In this document: in pieces, positions 1-13,109 of the stretch | Position numbering within the stretch: position 1 is the stretch's first letter | Layout of the letters: every line of letters starts with the position of its first letter | Origin: Topomyia yanbarensis | Taxonomy: Eukaryota; Arthropoda; Insecta; Diptera; Culicidae | DNA: 64,000 nt | Assembly: GCF_030247195.1 (NCBI RefSeq) | Contig: NC_080671.1 | Span: 196,774,676-196,838,675 of the forward strand | Reading direction: 5' to 3' | Program-made: the position numbers and the translations under genes | Notes under the pieces: generated by a model | Databases searched by the model: none | What the model was told of the DNA's origin: nothing | What the model saw: the letters and a program-made list of their open reading frames with translations, nothing else

Positions 1-1976
1 GTCTCATCAGAAACTACCCTAGTAAGAAATTTTGGTGTTTACCCAATTTTCTCCTTAGGGGGAAACATAGCAAGTGAAAACCGTTTTGCCATATGTTGCA
101 GTATCTATTAAAATTCAATGTACAAAGTGTTTGTAATAGCATCACGGAAGAAGCTGGAGCCTAGAGGATTTATATTTATATGAATTCTCTAGGCGATGTT
201 TTTGAATGCAACCATTTTCTTTTAAAACTTCAAAACTTCTTTTGTTGCAAAGCACGAAATTTCAAAAATGGACATTGAAAATATATAAATGTCCTTCAAT
301 ATCGCTCAAGTATACTCCATCCGAAATATTTTAAATGAAAAAGTGTTTATAACATTTTCACGAATTAATGCAAAAAGCCCGGCGCTAAAATGCGTTCTCG
401 AAATGTTTTTTTTTTAAATCGAGAAATTTTCATAAAAAAATGTAGGTATCTTAGAGCTCGAGTTTCTGAATTCAATCAATTTGTTTTTTTACATGGGTGA
501 ATGTTAGATTTACCATTGATTGAAAGGTGCTTCTACCATGCTTCGAATAAGTATGTAAATTTATTTGCCCCGAAGATATAATATTTAGTATACTTAGTAT
601 ATAGAGAGCCTCAATGAAGAATTTTCGAAAGGCTTCAACGTGAAATTACAATTTATCGAATAATACTAACGTTTATAAGTGGAACAAAAAAGGATATTTG
701 AATTGTCCGTTTTACCCTACAAACTGTTAATTTTACGGCACTAGACATTTTATTTTTAAACAGTCGTGCTGATTGAGCGATTTCATCATGATTCTGGCAA
801 AATACTATGCAGGTTAAAATTAAAACTTCATCCTACAACATTTTCCTCGTGCCGAATTGATTTTAAGATCAACGTCACATATGAGTGTAGATTGTCAATT
901 TTACTAAATTTTTTCATATTCGAGTTTTTTTTTTATCACGGGTTGAATTTCTTTTGCATTATTAACAGACAAGGTTTCCATTAAGATTGTTCTAAATTTA
1001 ACAAATATTACCTTGCTTTGGCTACCTGTAACGTTTAACCATAGTTTGCACTAAGAACCAGTAGCGCATTGGCTAGTTCCGAACAGTATGACACATCAGA
1101 AAAAAATATATTTCTTGGAGAGTCATTCTTCTGCGAAGATAAAATTGTAGTTCGCCAATAGTTCAAGACGATCATCGCTATGGCGAAGAATGGTTTGCAG
1201 AAGATATTATTCGTCATTCACTTCATACCTTCCGCATGCAGTTCATTCGGTCGCTCGATGAGTATCAAGACACGAATGTATGGCAAAGTCATTCGGATGA
1301 ACACAGATGGACAGTCGGCTTCATTCGTGGATGATCAACAGCAAGTTGAATGTTAGAGCGAAGAACGATATGGTACAAATGCAGCTGATTCATATTCACA
1401 GTGTTTCGTTGCGATGAAGATTCTGAAGCAACATTGGATTGGATTTCTTAAAAAACTACGTGTTTTATATTATTATGTCGGGCTAGTTGAGTATTAACTA
1501 GTGGCTGAACAGTATGTTTAAGGAAGAGGTTCCATCCATAAGAGATTGTCGTCTCTGTTTCTGAAAACAGCGAATCCGATTCGATATAGACGAGTGTTAC
1601 TCACCATCTTCTCGAGGCAGAGCGACAGTTCAAGCGAGTTAAGAGATAAAAACACTCAACTTTAGTTTGATCATCTCTTATAGATGACAGTCCATTGATC
1701 CCAATCGAATGAATCGATTATTATGTCCAATATCAAATGAATCTTTGACCAGCTGAACCAATATGTCTCCTTATCGAAAGTAGAAACACCCATACCAGCT
1801 GTCCGCCAAAACACTCGATCTAATGATTATGAGTCATGAGATTCAGAGATCAAAGAACCAGCACTCGCTCCGATCTCCCACTCTTATCCACCACCCAAGA
1901 GTACGAGATTTTTATGATTTTCGAACGTATATTCGTGGAATTCCGCATATGACTTTCTCTTCAAAGTTTGTTAATT
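1..1976. other. Unassigned AT-rich DNA
   Basis: No ORF here has family-like sequence and I recognise no repeat ends. The window opens with GTCTCATCAGAA, which also occurs in the TIR of the element family at 45964-46278, but the similarity does not continue. Around 1645-1685 there is a short imperfect stem (GAGATAA... paired with ...ATCTCTTA). Confidence 0.5.
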
Positions 1977-2178
1977 CTCAAAAAGGCAAGCTAAAATTGT
2001 GACTACAAGAAGAACCGCTCGCAAGACCCAATGAATCAAAAGACTCTTTTTTGTCATTTTATTAGTCAGAGAATCGAAAGCCGGAAACCGCTCGATCAAT
2101 TGTTTTTCAAATTACAAGTCCATTGAAACTCAGAGAACTGTAACTAGCCGGACCTCTGAGACCCCTTGCCTTTTTGAG
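1977..2178. mobile_element. Short TIR element (MITE), AAAAAGGCAAG family, copy 1
   Basis: The ends are a perfect 14-bp inverted repeat: CTCAAAAAGGCAAG at 1977 and its reverse complement at 2165-2178. Next to the right end is an AGCCGGACCTCTGAGACCCC stretch that resembles the subterminal GGCCCGG motifs of the larger element at 24059-25405, so the two look like one family. There is no coding capacity. No convincing target-site duplication is visible. Confidence 0.6.
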
Positions 2179-5100
2179 GTCTAACAATAAATCTCTTAAG
2201 AGTGGTCATTTATTTATGCAGGACACACCGTTTCAAAAAGCCGCAAATATTCGTCTGAAATAATAACTGGGAAAAACACTCATTATAAACGGCCAAACGC
2301 AAGCTCAGTAAGTTAATAGAACTAAGATGACTAGAAAAAGTTCCATTGATGCATATAATGAAATGGTCGGACCGACTACGTTCGATTGGTTTTCGTCGCA
2401 CCAACGCGAGCCGAATACAGTCGGCATTTGGCGGTACCAAACATTAGTAAAATGCCCCAACAATCCTTTTTACCCCGAGTGCAGATACCGGAGAGGCAAT
2501 ACTTGATATTCCTCCACAAACAATGATAAATATTTAACGAACAAGCTGGCTTTCGACGAAAATCGACGATATTCGGAATGACCTACATTGCACCAGGGTC
2601 GGGCGCTGCTAATGCAACTAACACGAATGGGATACACTGCGATGCTGGCAGCAATGAACTCTTCCCGATTGCGATAAGCAAACTGTTTCGGTACGGGCTT
2701 GCAAACGTAGAGTGTATACACATCCAGTGCTATTGCTCGTAGAATCTGGAAATGCACACCCCCAGCAGCTCAAACAAGGATCAATTTGTGATTACCTAGC
2801 AAAATTCACACAGCATAATAGATGTGTTTCGGTGGCTCTCGGAGAAGAAACTAGCCTATCCCACTGGATGTTTGGATCAGTCCATGGGTTTCGGTAGCAG
2901 AATTCATAACGTTATTTAATCTACTACCATTGGTACTGTACTGGTGGTGATCCAGCTGGGGACAGCAGTGCATACGGCCGCTTAACTACATATATCAGGG
3001 CATGTTGGTCTCTTAAAACAGAGCAGCTCTCGAAAGCTAAAGCTTACCATCAGGGAGAAACTTTCATTTCAGTTAAGCACCGATGGTGGCCTGAATAAGT
3101 ATTTGTATATTGGGCGATACTATCAGAGGGAACTGAGCCGATGTTTCATTTCTATTTTCAGGAATGGCACACCCAAATCAAGCACTGAAGTGTGTGAATC
3201 CGTGTCTGGTCCGGCCAGCTGGCGAGACTGGTGTGTGCCGGTATTTTTTGGACCATACGGATGGGCTCTACTGACATCACCAATACGGTGTCTGCACATC
3301 ACCCAAATATGGTCCGAAATAGAACTAAGCGTACGGTTTGGGCAGAAGATTATCGAGGATGCGGCCTGGTCCCAGCGGAGCATAGGCATGGCGAAAAGAT
3401 TATATTTGCTTTATGTGTTGCTACCCATCCTCTAAAACACATTACGTAAAATGTGCTGCTTATATGTATCCTTGTTTCCAAACACAGATACGCTGAATCA
3501 CCATGCATGTAAAATTGGAGGGAGCAATCATATCGCACCATTATATCTCTTAGTTCAACGTTCCGGGCTTCGTACCTACAATACAATTTCTCTGCGATGC
3601 GCTACTGCTGCTGCTGCTGTTGCGGCAGAAGCGTGTTGTCTCATTGTCTTTTTTGTGGGCTTTCAGGGATGGTTCGCTTCTAAGCCACAGCTGACGCTCG
3701 CATTGCAACCCGCAAGTTCATCCCTGGTGATATAGCAGCATTATCTGCTCAACACATGATTCCACGATGCTAGTCATGTATTCATTTATTATGTTTTAAT
3801 GTATCCCATCGCATCGTCGAGGGTATTCTGACCGTGCTTTACCATACTTTAACCAACTTCGTGTCATTCGTGGAGCTTCAAGATTTATAGCCCGGATTTT
3901 CTCCTCCGCACAGTCTATATCAAGGTGATTCTCCAGAGGCGAACCCATTTCATCTAGACGAAAACTCTCAACGGGGCTTGTTTACTGCTTCTCGCATAGT
4001 TCAACCCTCATCGCCATACTCAAACAACTGGAACACCTCTCGTGTAATTATGTTGCCCTGTTATCCACAACCCGACCTCCACACATGTGAAAAGTTTTAC
4101 CAAGTTTTCAGGTACTTTTTAAAGGTCATTGCTATGCTGTACAGCTATTGTCTTTCGTGTAGCACTAATTGCATTCTATCGTCAAACGCAAAGTTCATTT
4201 ATACCACTGCTGCTGCTGCCGCCGTCACTGGAGGGGTATTGGTATTGTCATTAGAGACGTTTGTTTTTTCGCTCGTCCCCCCTTTCTGCATCGTATCGAA
4301 GCGGATGATTTCCAGCGGGTTGTGTCATCGAAAAATCCACCAGGGTGCTGTATTGTCGTTCGTTGTCTCAGTATCAGATATCAAAGTAATTACCTGTCAG
4401 TTGCAACCGTTCGGTGTTTTTGTGAGCGTTTCTCTACTTGGTCAGGTTTTTGTTGTTTCTTTTCATACGGTACAATTACGGAGTCTCTGTACTGAGATGT
4501 AGTAGGTGTCTGTCGCACACAACCCAATCTGGTTCATAAGTTACAAACTATAAATTACAAGTTGTGGAACAATGCATATAAGTTCTTATAAAATCTGGAC
4601 AGTAAAGTTCTGGTTCCAAAGGAAATGATGACGCTATTCGGAGAAAATTTGGGAAAAATATTCATGCCACCCAGGAGAACGGCATTGCGTTCGCCGAGTA
4701 CGTAGCTAACCTGAGTTCGACTTTCATTCCTATATGGGACGATTTATTCAAATCTATAGTCTATCAAGTACGAGCGTGATTAAGATTATTTTTTCTCCTT
4801 TTTTTTCCCTATATGTTTTGCACTTACGCTTCCATAATCGAATGTAAAAAAATGGTGTCGGCTTCGATGTATTGTGAAACATAGCAATCTTGGTTAGTCC
4901 CCTACGAAAATTGTAAGCGAAACAATCTCATTGATAGGGCACGAGAACAAACAAATCGATAAAGCTTAGTAAAATCTTGTTGCAGCTCGTTGTTTGCGTG
5001 TATGGAACATAAAAGTATTTCGTCTTACGCCATTTATCTGTTTTTGGGGGATAGCCTGTAATGTATCTATACTGAATATATCTTGAAACAATTTTTTATG

Positions 5101-5325
5101 TTTTCAATTTACATGTTTTGAATTTAAATTTTAATTTTGAGGACCAAACAAAAAACATTAGCAATCTTTGTTACCGTTTTGGATGATTTACCCTACAATC
5201 TGGCTCCGAGCAAACGATAGGTAGTAAGCAAATTATATGTATGTATTCTATAGTACTGTTCGTCTTGATCTGTTGCGAAAAATTATAATTATAAATTGTA
5301 AGCAATATTGAATGCAACCATTAAA
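2179..5325. other. Unassigned DNA with CAG/CTG-rich tracts
   Basis: Short open frames occur, the longest being 3978-4502 on the plus strand (174 codons). None resembles a known family. Two contain poly-alanine runs produced by CTG/GCT repeats at about 3604-3630 and 4207-4222. Base composition is a little less AT-rich at 2.4-4.5 kb than around it, so unique sequence such as an intron or a regulatory region is possible. I see no splice structure I would defend. Confidence 0.45.
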
Positions 5326-5329
5326 TTAA

Positions 5330-5446
5330 CCCTCCGGCACTCGCGCCGTTTGTATTTTGTGCAACACCTTCCGAAGCTCTAGCGAAATCTTCTTTCAGCA
5401 CCAGCGGCTGCTCATTCGGGGAGCCATTCGCGCGAGTAACGGAGGG
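5330..5446. mobile_element. Palindromic MITE flanked by TTAA/TTAG
   Basis: The 117-bp segment starts CCCTCCGGCACTCGCGC and ends with a near-perfect inverted copy, GCGCGAGTAACGGAGGG. It is flanked by TTAA (5326-5329) and TTAG (5447-5450). A TTAA-type target with CCCT ends is the layout of piggyBac-like and Wuneng-type mosquito MITEs. Family assignment is inference. Confidence 0.65.
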
Positions 5447-5810
5447 TTAGGCTTGAGAAAAGAAATTATAGCACATCAAAACCGTAATGCCTTCCCCTAC
5501 TCATAATAGGATACATTATGTTTCGGCTGGAACTTTGTATGACCAAGTCCCACCTGGAAATACTTTCACTCTTTTAGGTTCACTCAGCGAGTGAACCACT
5601 ACCGACTGCTGTCGACATAGACTTTTCATAAAAATATTGATCCGATTTCCCCAAAAAACTCAATTTCGGGCCTCGAGAGTAGAGGCTCTCTTAATTTTGG
5701 AATCGGTTTAAAAAATACGTGTTAATTTCAAATACCATTAAAAACTTGTTACATTCAATGCAAAGGACTTAAACGATTTTAGGAAAAATCATTATTACGT
5801 ATTTAGTAAT

Positions 5811-6480
5811 TCACTCGGTTGCCTTTTTGAGAGATAAAAGACATAGACAATTTTTAAACAATTTTTTGGTGAATTCCGCAATAAACAAGGTTTTTGCATT
5901 TAGTCCATTTAAGTCCTTAATGCTTAGAACTTGGGAATGGTTGACACCATTTTCAAAACCAAAGTCGTTATTCATGTTTTGGAAATTTTTAAAAACAAAT
6001 GAATATGGGTATTTCTGGAACGGGCTTAACGAGTACATGCCAAATGCCGCTGTTTGACGCCATTTTGAAAACTAACCGTTCGTTACCATTTTGCAGCAGA
6101 CATCTATATTTGGCATCTACTCGCCAAGCCCAATCCAAAATTAACCTCATTTATTGTTTTTTGTAGAATTCCGCTAAACCAGAAGTCGCCATCTTGGTTT
6201 TCAAACATCTCTATTTGGCTTCTACTTGCCAAGCTTGATCCCAAAATATTTTTATTCATTGAGTTTTAGAGAATTCCGCTAAACCGAAAATCTCCGTAAT
6301 GATTTTCAAAATAATGTCAGACATCAATATGTGGCGCCAACTCGTAAAATTAATTCCAAAAATACCTATAGTGTGTTTTAGAGAATTACACTAAACCGAA
6401 AGTCAGACATCGACATTTAGCGTCTACTCGTTAATCCTGTTCCGGAAACACCCAAATTATTAAGTTCTTTGAATTCAGAA
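5811..6480. repeat. Degenerate tandem (satellite-like) repeats, 105-120 bp period
   Basis: The block AGAATTCCGCTAAACC recurs at about 6168, 6272 and (as AGAATTACACTAAACC) 6383, giving a period near 105-110 bp. Within the units the phrases GGCATCTACTCGCCAAGC, GGCTTCTACTTGCCAAGC and GCGTCTACTCGTTAATCC recur. A second motif, GACRCCATTTTSAAAACYAA (R=A/G, S=C/G, Y=C/T), appears at about 5943 and 6057 and is shared with the blocks at 42.44-42.70 kb and 47.56-47.93 kb. The small ORFs on both strands here are by-products of the repeat. Confidence 0.65.
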
Positions 6481-8151
6481 AGGTTTTGAATACATGCAGA
6501 AACCGTACTGGGGTAACTGTACCCTAATCCATCTTAGCATCTCTGTTAATCCCATCCATTTGAACACATTAGTTAGTGCAATGTCTACTATCTCTATTCA
6601 AAGCATTAGCTTAAATGGTAGGATGAATGAGCGTAACTTGTACTCTACTTTTCACTACGCTCAAATACGGGTATTTTACATTTCACAGGCCAGATTTTTC
6701 ATTGTACTACTTCTTAGGAATAAAGCAAATATGTTGAAACCTATTTAAAAGCAATCTAGTGACAGTTAAAGGGCCGTACACTACTTACGTAAGGGCATAT
6801 GGGGGGGGGGGAGTGGGAGTTTCAAAATATCTGACAAATTCTTATCCGAGGGGGAGGGAGGGTTTGTCCTTTCTTACGTGATATCATTAAACAAGTTTAA
6901 AAAATTAAATCCATAAGGAAAATATTCTTTTTAATAAGAAAAGGGAACTATTTTCATTTGTACCATATGATTCTTGTATATTAAACAATATGAGTAATTT
7001 TTTGGCTCTTGGTTGTACATTATTCTGTTCGGGAACTGGAGTCACAATATGCCTTACAAGTTAAGAAGTGTTGATACCATTCCTGTTGTTAGACCGACTT
7101 TGTCCTTTTCAAAAGTTCGATTCAACCCGCAAGGTATCTGGAAAATGTTCTAACATGCGATTGTCAAAGATCTTGAATGTCGAATATTTCCAGAGTGTGA
7201 ACTGTGTTTTAATTCAAGAAAATTCGGAGATGGTTAACTCGGAGCTATACGTACGATAAGCGTCACAGCTGGAACTCAGAATAAATTCATGCCAGAAGAG
7301 GTTATGAACTCTTTTAAATTCTACATCACAAGAAAATAGATTCAGAGGAAGTGGAATATAGCACATAGATCTAAATACTGGTCGCTGTGGTTCGTCTTCA
7401 ACAAAAAAGTGGACTATAGCAAAGCAGATCATGTGGATCAAATTGGAGTAACTGAATATCTGACAGAGTTATTCTTTCTACTGGGCGAGATTGGCATGCA
7501 ATTAAAATTCTGCAGATGATTACAGTTAAATTTTGTCATGAGTTTTCTAGTAATAATTCTATACATATCATTTTCGCTATCTTATTATTTGATGAATTAA
7601 CAATTCGATTTTTTAATTATGGCCCCTAACCGAGTTTTCAACAATATAGTGTAACATAATAATTGCGAAAACCATGGAAAAATCCGTGTTAAAACCGTGT
7701 CAACAAAATCTTAGTATACTCATTTTGGAACGAAAAAATACCAAAACAACTTTCTTCAAACACTACCACAAGCATCCGTTTCGTAACATTGTCTGTAACC
7801 GATGTATTATCAAGGGTGCTTACAGAGTGGCCGAGAGAAGCTGAGCTGGGGCTGGTACTGACATTTAAGTGCGAGATGCGAGAAACTTGCTTGCAGCAAA
7901 CCAAAGGGTTCTTTTGCTAAATGAAGCTCACGCACAGAAGAGCGTTTTATAAACCAGCCCACAGAATCTTATTGTTTCTCTGAATAATCGGTGTACACTG
8001 TCTCTTTGGAATTGTACAGATGTTACCCAAGGCCTATTTCATATATTTAGTCTGGAGGGATTATTGCTACGATTTTCGTCTAACTGAGTAACGGCGCTCG
8101 ACAAAACGGCGCTAAAATCTTGAGCTTTCCCTCCAAAGGTTCTGACGCTCC
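6481..8151. other. Unassigned AT-rich DNA with a G-rich TTACGTAAG segment
   Basis: At 6783-6885 a TTACGTAAGG half-site, a run of 12 G, a second G-rich tract and a TTCTTACGTGA half-site form an imperfect inverted arrangement. I recall similar G-rich TTACGTAA repeats from insect genomes. The rest shows no recognisable coding sequence. Confidence 0.4.
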
Positions 8152-8436
8152 TCAAAATATTGGGTAATTTTTGTTCAAAGCACATTTTCCATGATACATG
8201 TGATACATTTTACGATCTGATAAATACACCTTTGGAGATCCAGTAAAAAATACTCCGATTGTCTCATGGTCAGTAATATTCGAATTCTCCAAAATTTTAG
8301 CTTCGCACACCTCAATATTGGCGAAAACCAAGTTAACCAACCGACTACCCTTGAGACAAACACGAGTATTATCCGCAATCTTTTGTTTTATTCCTATTTC
8401 GGAAATCCTATGGTTTGCAATTCTCGAAAATAACAA
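8152..8436 (-). pseudogene. Non-LTR retrotransposon endonuclease C-terminal fragment
   Basis: The 94-codon minus-strand frame reads like the end of an apurinic/apyrimidinic-type endonuclease domain from a CR1/Jockey-type retrotransposon. It has an ADNTRV segment, then LVNLVFANIEV (usually ...DLVFTN...), then NITDHETI, where the D-H pair matches the conserved SDH-type catalytic motif. No reverse transcriptase follows downstream on that strand, so this is an isolated fragment of about 70 recognisable residues. In the intact protein the domain would nick target DNA to prime reverse transcription. Recognition is from motifs only. Confidence 0.5.
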
Positions 8437-8741
8437 CGTTCATCCCACTGTATCTTGAAATCTCCATCAGCGATATCTCCTCCGAAAAAATTTCTTTTAG
8501 TCAAACATCAAACGCTTCCAATAAATACCTGCGGCTTTCGCTGTGGGAATGGTAAACTCCTCAATAGATCCTCGAGAAACTGGTTTAATTTCTACGTCCA
8601 ACACCCAGTTATCACCGATGGTTTTGTTGGAAATTGTATTAATCATTCTTCTTCCAATGGCTCCCATCATTATGTGGTGAAATATGAAACTAAAATAAAA
8701 TTTGAATGTATCATATTGTTTCCAAAATTCCATTCAGCCAT

Positions 8742-8749
8742 ATTCAAAC
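8742..8749. repeat. 8-bp target-site duplication, left copy
   Basis: ATTCAAAC lies directly outside the left end of the 8750-9314 element and is repeated exactly at 9315-9322. Confidence 0.9.
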
Positions 8750-9314
8750 TAAAGAGACTAGAATAACAAAGAGACGCCATCTTAATTCAGTGAAAACAAT
8801 TCAACTAGCAACCAGGCTACAGGTCACAGGTAACGCTGCAAATGTGCAAGCCTCACGAAACTTGTTTGTTATTCCGTTTGTTTCTTCTAACCAATATAAA
8901 AATCCAATGCGACTTCTGGTCTGCTGAGTTCCGCGACCAGCTAAAACATAGTTATATCCGCAGGAATCGTATTTTGCAGCAGCAAAACCATATTAGGCCA
9001 AAATTCATTATTTGCATCATTTAGTATTCGTTACCCTCATGCTGAATTTCGTACTCCCATAAAACCAATCCCTTTTCTCTTTAGCATTTCTAAACACGAT
9101 GGTATTGTAACAAAATTGGTTTGAGGATATAATTTTTATCTTTAAAATCTTTAGTAATTTTAATGAATCGCATAACAATACTTCCTTAAAACCAATGCCA
9201 CATAATGCTAAACATTTACGATTGACAACTGTCTTGTTCGTTTGGAATGACATTGACAGTAAAATTGGAATTCCAAACGGAACATGGCGTCTCTTTGTTA
9301 TTCTAGTCTCTTTA
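8750..9314. mobile_element. 565-bp MITE with perfect 31-bp TIRs and 8-bp TSD
   Basis: Positions 8750-8780 and 9284-9314 are perfect inverted repeats over all 31 bases. They begin TAAAGAGACTAGAATAAC and end ...GACGCCAT on the inside. Identical 8-bp repeats ATTCAAAC flank them at 8742-8749 and 9315-9322. The interior has only short frames with no recognisable transposase, so it would depend on an enzyme supplied elsewhere. An 8-bp duplication fits hAT, P or Merlin transposases. The ends lack the usual hAT start CAG, and 31 bp is the TIR length of the Drosophila P element, so the superfamily stays open. Perfect TIRs and TSD suggest little decay since insertion. Confidence 0.92.
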
Positions 9315-9322
9315 ATTCAAAC
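9315..9322. repeat. 8-bp target-site duplication, right copy
   Basis: An exact copy of ATTCAAAC (8742-8749), directly outside the right TIR. Confidence 0.9.
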
Positions 9323-12217
9323 ATTATTCTTCAAAATAAATAAATAAAAATCGTGGGAATGGATAACTGATTCAGGCATGATTTTGTTAAAAGTTTAGTA
9401 ACAAAGATGAATTGAATCTTCGATGAAGTTGTTGACAATATAATTATCTTCTATTAGTTTCGCTTGCAGGGATAATTTTAAGCGTATAGCGTCACCTAGC
9501 GGTGAGAATGAGAGCTACTGCACACTTGTGGTATTTGGATCAAATTTGTAGCAGAGACTCCTAGTGGGACAACATATCAACCCAGGACTGGTTCGTGGGG
9601 GATAATTTGCTTAGTTCCTCTAATGGAGATACTACCAATTTCAGGCGCACGTCGTTTATAAAATATGCTAATTAGCAACTAGAAATAGAAACAAGAGGAT
9701 TTATTACGGATAGATAAGAAGAAAAAAAAGAATCTTGAACCACTGACTGTATTACAATATTACATTTCATATTATACTAAGAAATAGAAACTTCTATTTC
9801 TCAACAGAACTCCTATTGTCTTACCTTTGGTAATGTTTTAAATAGTTATCCAAGATTCACAAGAACGTAACCCACGAAAAGGCAAAATAAACGAATAAAT
9901 GACAAAACAAACAATTCTATAATAAATTCTTTAGCCTGCGAAGTTTTTGAACCGTTGTTTCAGTTTTATTCAAACAAAACGAAATTTTGTTTATTTCGTC
10001 TACCAAATATATAGTAAAACTGTTCGTTTTAATTAAAACTTTTAAGTAACAAACGTGTGATGCAGTTAAAATGGCACAAAACTATAAAATGTACAATATT
10101 AAAATGTGCAGTAGTAATTAAAGAAGAATTTATTGCTTTTGTATATCTTGGGACAAGAAAGTAGGAACCTAAAGGATCAGTTCTTGACTTTCGTCGCGAC
10201 GTCCACGTTGAATTTGTTCGGAAAAAGATAAAACGATTGTTAACCTCACAGTTGACACTAGTCTCCTTCAGTTGAAACCAATCGCTTGATGATCGAAATA
10301 TCAAAAAGAAAAAGAAATCTACGGCGAATCAGACAGAAAAATGCTCCACAACCATAGCCAATTTAACATTGCCGACTTCCTGAGCCGTCTGGGGCTTCTG
10401 CTACTTTTCCAACATTAGACTAGCAAGCCAAAAACCGCGCTATCTTCCAAATGCGTAGTCCGGAAGAGATTGAATTAAGCATTTGTATGCATAAACGGTA
10501 CCGCCGCCGCCGTCATCGGTTCGCCGCTATCTTTATGTTGCGTAGCTGCGAAGATCAGTACTACAACACTTATCCGATTTTGGCTAATGCGTTCGTCGGT
10601 TTCTTCGTTATGGTAGGTATCCGTGGAGGTGGTCGTCACGCAGCGGCAATTTGAGAGACGGAGGTGAAGAGGCTTTTGCACTCGTCCTCACTAACGAGCA
10701 ATGATTGAGCAAAGTGGTGGCGCGTTCGTCCATATACTGCCGCAGATTACGGCGCACATATCTTCTTATGCCATTAGACCTACTCCGAGGTAGTGTGTGT
10801 GTGTGGGGTGGCGGGGCGAAGAACCCAATTTAATGCGTTCCACCACCGTGTTCGCTTGGCTTCGTCGGGCGGGGAATGTTGCTTATCGTACGTATCCCTA
10901 GTGCAGTCACTACCTCCGACGCGGCATGGATAGCAAGGAATTCGAGAGTGTGATAATCCGGAAGCCATTTCAATGAATGATGTTATTAGTGTTAATTTAG
11001 AGAGATTTATGAAATTGAATTAAACGTGTTAATGTCTAATGCGGAAATGTTTCGAAAATTTACAATATCGATTCCCTAATACGGTACAATAATTTTTGAA
11101 GAAAAAATTGGAAATCTTCCAAGAAACTACAAAATTACGGGTTGAGCTTTAAGATCATGCGGGCTGTATATAGTTGAGATATGAGACATGAAGTTGTTTT
11201 AAATCCAATAATTACTGCTTTTACCATAACCAATTAATAACTTATTTGTCTTGAAATATATGAATCTTAAAAAGTATCCTTCCCTTTGCCGTCTTTTAGG
11301 TTCATTTGAAAGGGGACAAAATTTCCTACGAAATGAAAGCCGCATATCTGTTAGTTAATGGAATTAAGTATACTAATTGAGATGAATTAATCAAAAGTTT
11401 GTAATTTTCGTTAATTTTCTAAAAATAACAAATTATGAACATAACAATTCCTATTATCTAAAAGATGAGATTCAATACGATCCCAAATTTGTTCTTCAAT
11501 AGCATATTGCTATCTCTTCTCATTTTTTGTAATGTAATTATTACACTTTTTCAATAATCGACTTGTAAGTGGTTGAAAGTCACTTAACCAAAAAGTATAT
11601 TTTATATTCTTATTCTTAAGATTTCATTGGAAATTTCCGACCGAATTATGTCTAAATATATTTCAGTTAAGAGTGTTAAGCAAGTTTTAACAAGTAAAGT
11701 AGTTCAAGGTTAGTGCTTTTCATGGAGTTTTATAATTTTTCTGAATATGAATTAACAAAATTAATCGTTACGAATATTCATTCGATGTCCCTCACTTTTT
11801 CTTTGACACTTTCTTCATATCTCTTCTTGTTATGCTGCAATTTAGTAGTAAACGTAACATAACGTCAAATCGAATGCAGTGGGTGTCAAATAGTCGTTTT
11901 TACATTTGCAATTATGTGCTCAACATGAAACTAGGTAAAAACGAAAAGAAAAGAATCCTAACTGAAAGATATTAGTAAAATTTCTATAAAATTTTCTCAG
12001 TTTTCCAATGAAACCTTATGAAAAAGGAAATGTATGTTTTGAGTTGGAGTTTTTCAAGCACTTACACGTCGACTACTGAAAAAATAAATAAGTTTCAAAA
12101 GAAATGAGAAGAGACAGGAATATGATGCCAAAGATCAAATTATCAATTGTCTTGAAACTAATATCTTAGATAATTGGAATTCATCCCAATCATTTTCACC
12201 CATTGAGGAGATGGTTC
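9323..12217. other. Unassigned DNA; GC-richer island at 10.38-10.98 kb
   Basis: Mostly AT-rich sequence without recognisable genes. At about 10440-10980 composition shifts, with CCGCCGCCGCCGTC at about 10501, CpG-rich stretches and a (GT)n tract near 10794. It holds open frames on both strands of 62-68 codons that match nothing I know. This could be a first exon, a promoter or unique intergenic sequence. 11.0-12.2 kb is plain AT-rich DNA. Confidence 0.4.
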
Positions 12218-12319
12218 TCAGAATCCGAAAGGCGTTAGTGTCTGCTGTAAAGGAGTATGACACAGCAATGTGGTAGACTCATGTAGCTGAGCGATCATTG
12301 GGTATCTTCCTAGCCCCCC

Positions 12320-13109
12320 TCCCCCACCGAAGCAGGGGAAGGAGAAGCAGATTGGAGTGGAGAACACGCCAGTTTCCGTGACTCCAAAGAGGAAAAGAAC
12401 CACGCCAGGATACGGAAGACCAGGCGGCCCCAAGAGGCAGACTGGTCTTCCGTATCCAGGCTCGAGGAGGCTGTTGTAGCCGAAGGAAAAGAAGTCACCC
12501 AACAGGGAAAAAGCTGAAGTACCGTTGTAGGTCGGAAAGAGAAACACGCGAAACAGCAAAAGTAGCGGGAAGAGCGAAAAGCGGAACAGAAGAGAAAATG
12601 AAAACCTCCGGCTCGTCAAAACGCGCCAAAGATAGAAGCGGTGCTCGTCAAAGCGAATGATGTAACGACGCAGCACTCTTCAAGAAGGCCAGAGAGAATC
12701 CTGAGCTGAGAGATATGGAGAAAAGCGTGATAAGAATCGGGCGCTGCCAAAAAAGTGTGATGCTCTCCGAGTTGAAGGAGGATCCCACGATTAACAGCTC
12801 GACTAGGCAGGAGATTAATACCAAATCACCAGGGTATGAGGCAGAAATTAAAGCTTTAAGCGTTGCGCAAGAACCTGAACCTGAGATCACGACGGAAAAC
12901 AAGCTAAGGTTAGGCAAAGTTACGGTTAGATGATCGAGATGCCTATTGAGAGCCGCCCATCGAGTGAATAAACAAGCAAAGAAGTTCTTCAAGTGCTCGG
13001 GTTCTGGACATTTGGCAGGGATTGCAAAAGCCCGGATAGATCCAGGATATGATGGAAATGTGAGGAAATAGGCCATTTTGCGAGAGACAACACGCAAAGG
13101 CCGAAGAGT
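12320..13109 (+). pseudogene. R1-type Gag (ORF1) relic with CCHC knuckles
   Basis: The frame around 12715-12933 reads like the conserved middle of R1-family Gag proteins (VIRIGRCQKSVMLSELKEDP..., then TENKLRL), which bind element RNA. Upstream is a basic, proline-rich stretch encoding VTPKRKRTTPGYG. At 12980-13095 two zinc knuckles can be pieced together in shifting frames: one around FFKCSGSGHLA, and a second around WWKCEEIGHFARDN whose last cysteine is replaced by asparagine. Several stops and frameshifts make it non-functional. The long minus-strand frame at 12218-12676 is its antisense shadow. Confidence 0.75.

Noticed and set aside
3978..4502. 174-codon plus-strand frame with a poly-alanine run
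   Set aside because: Produced by a CTG-type repeat and chance lack of stops; overlapping frames are equally open and nothing matches a family.
6800..6812. Run of 12 G as a possible quadruplex regulatory site
   Set aside because: It is part of a TTACGTAAG repeat and there is no gene nearby to regulate.
12218..12676. 152-codon minus-strand frame with leucine/phenylalanine-rich start
   Set aside because: It lies antisense to the R1 Gag relic and is explained by the base bias of that coding strand.
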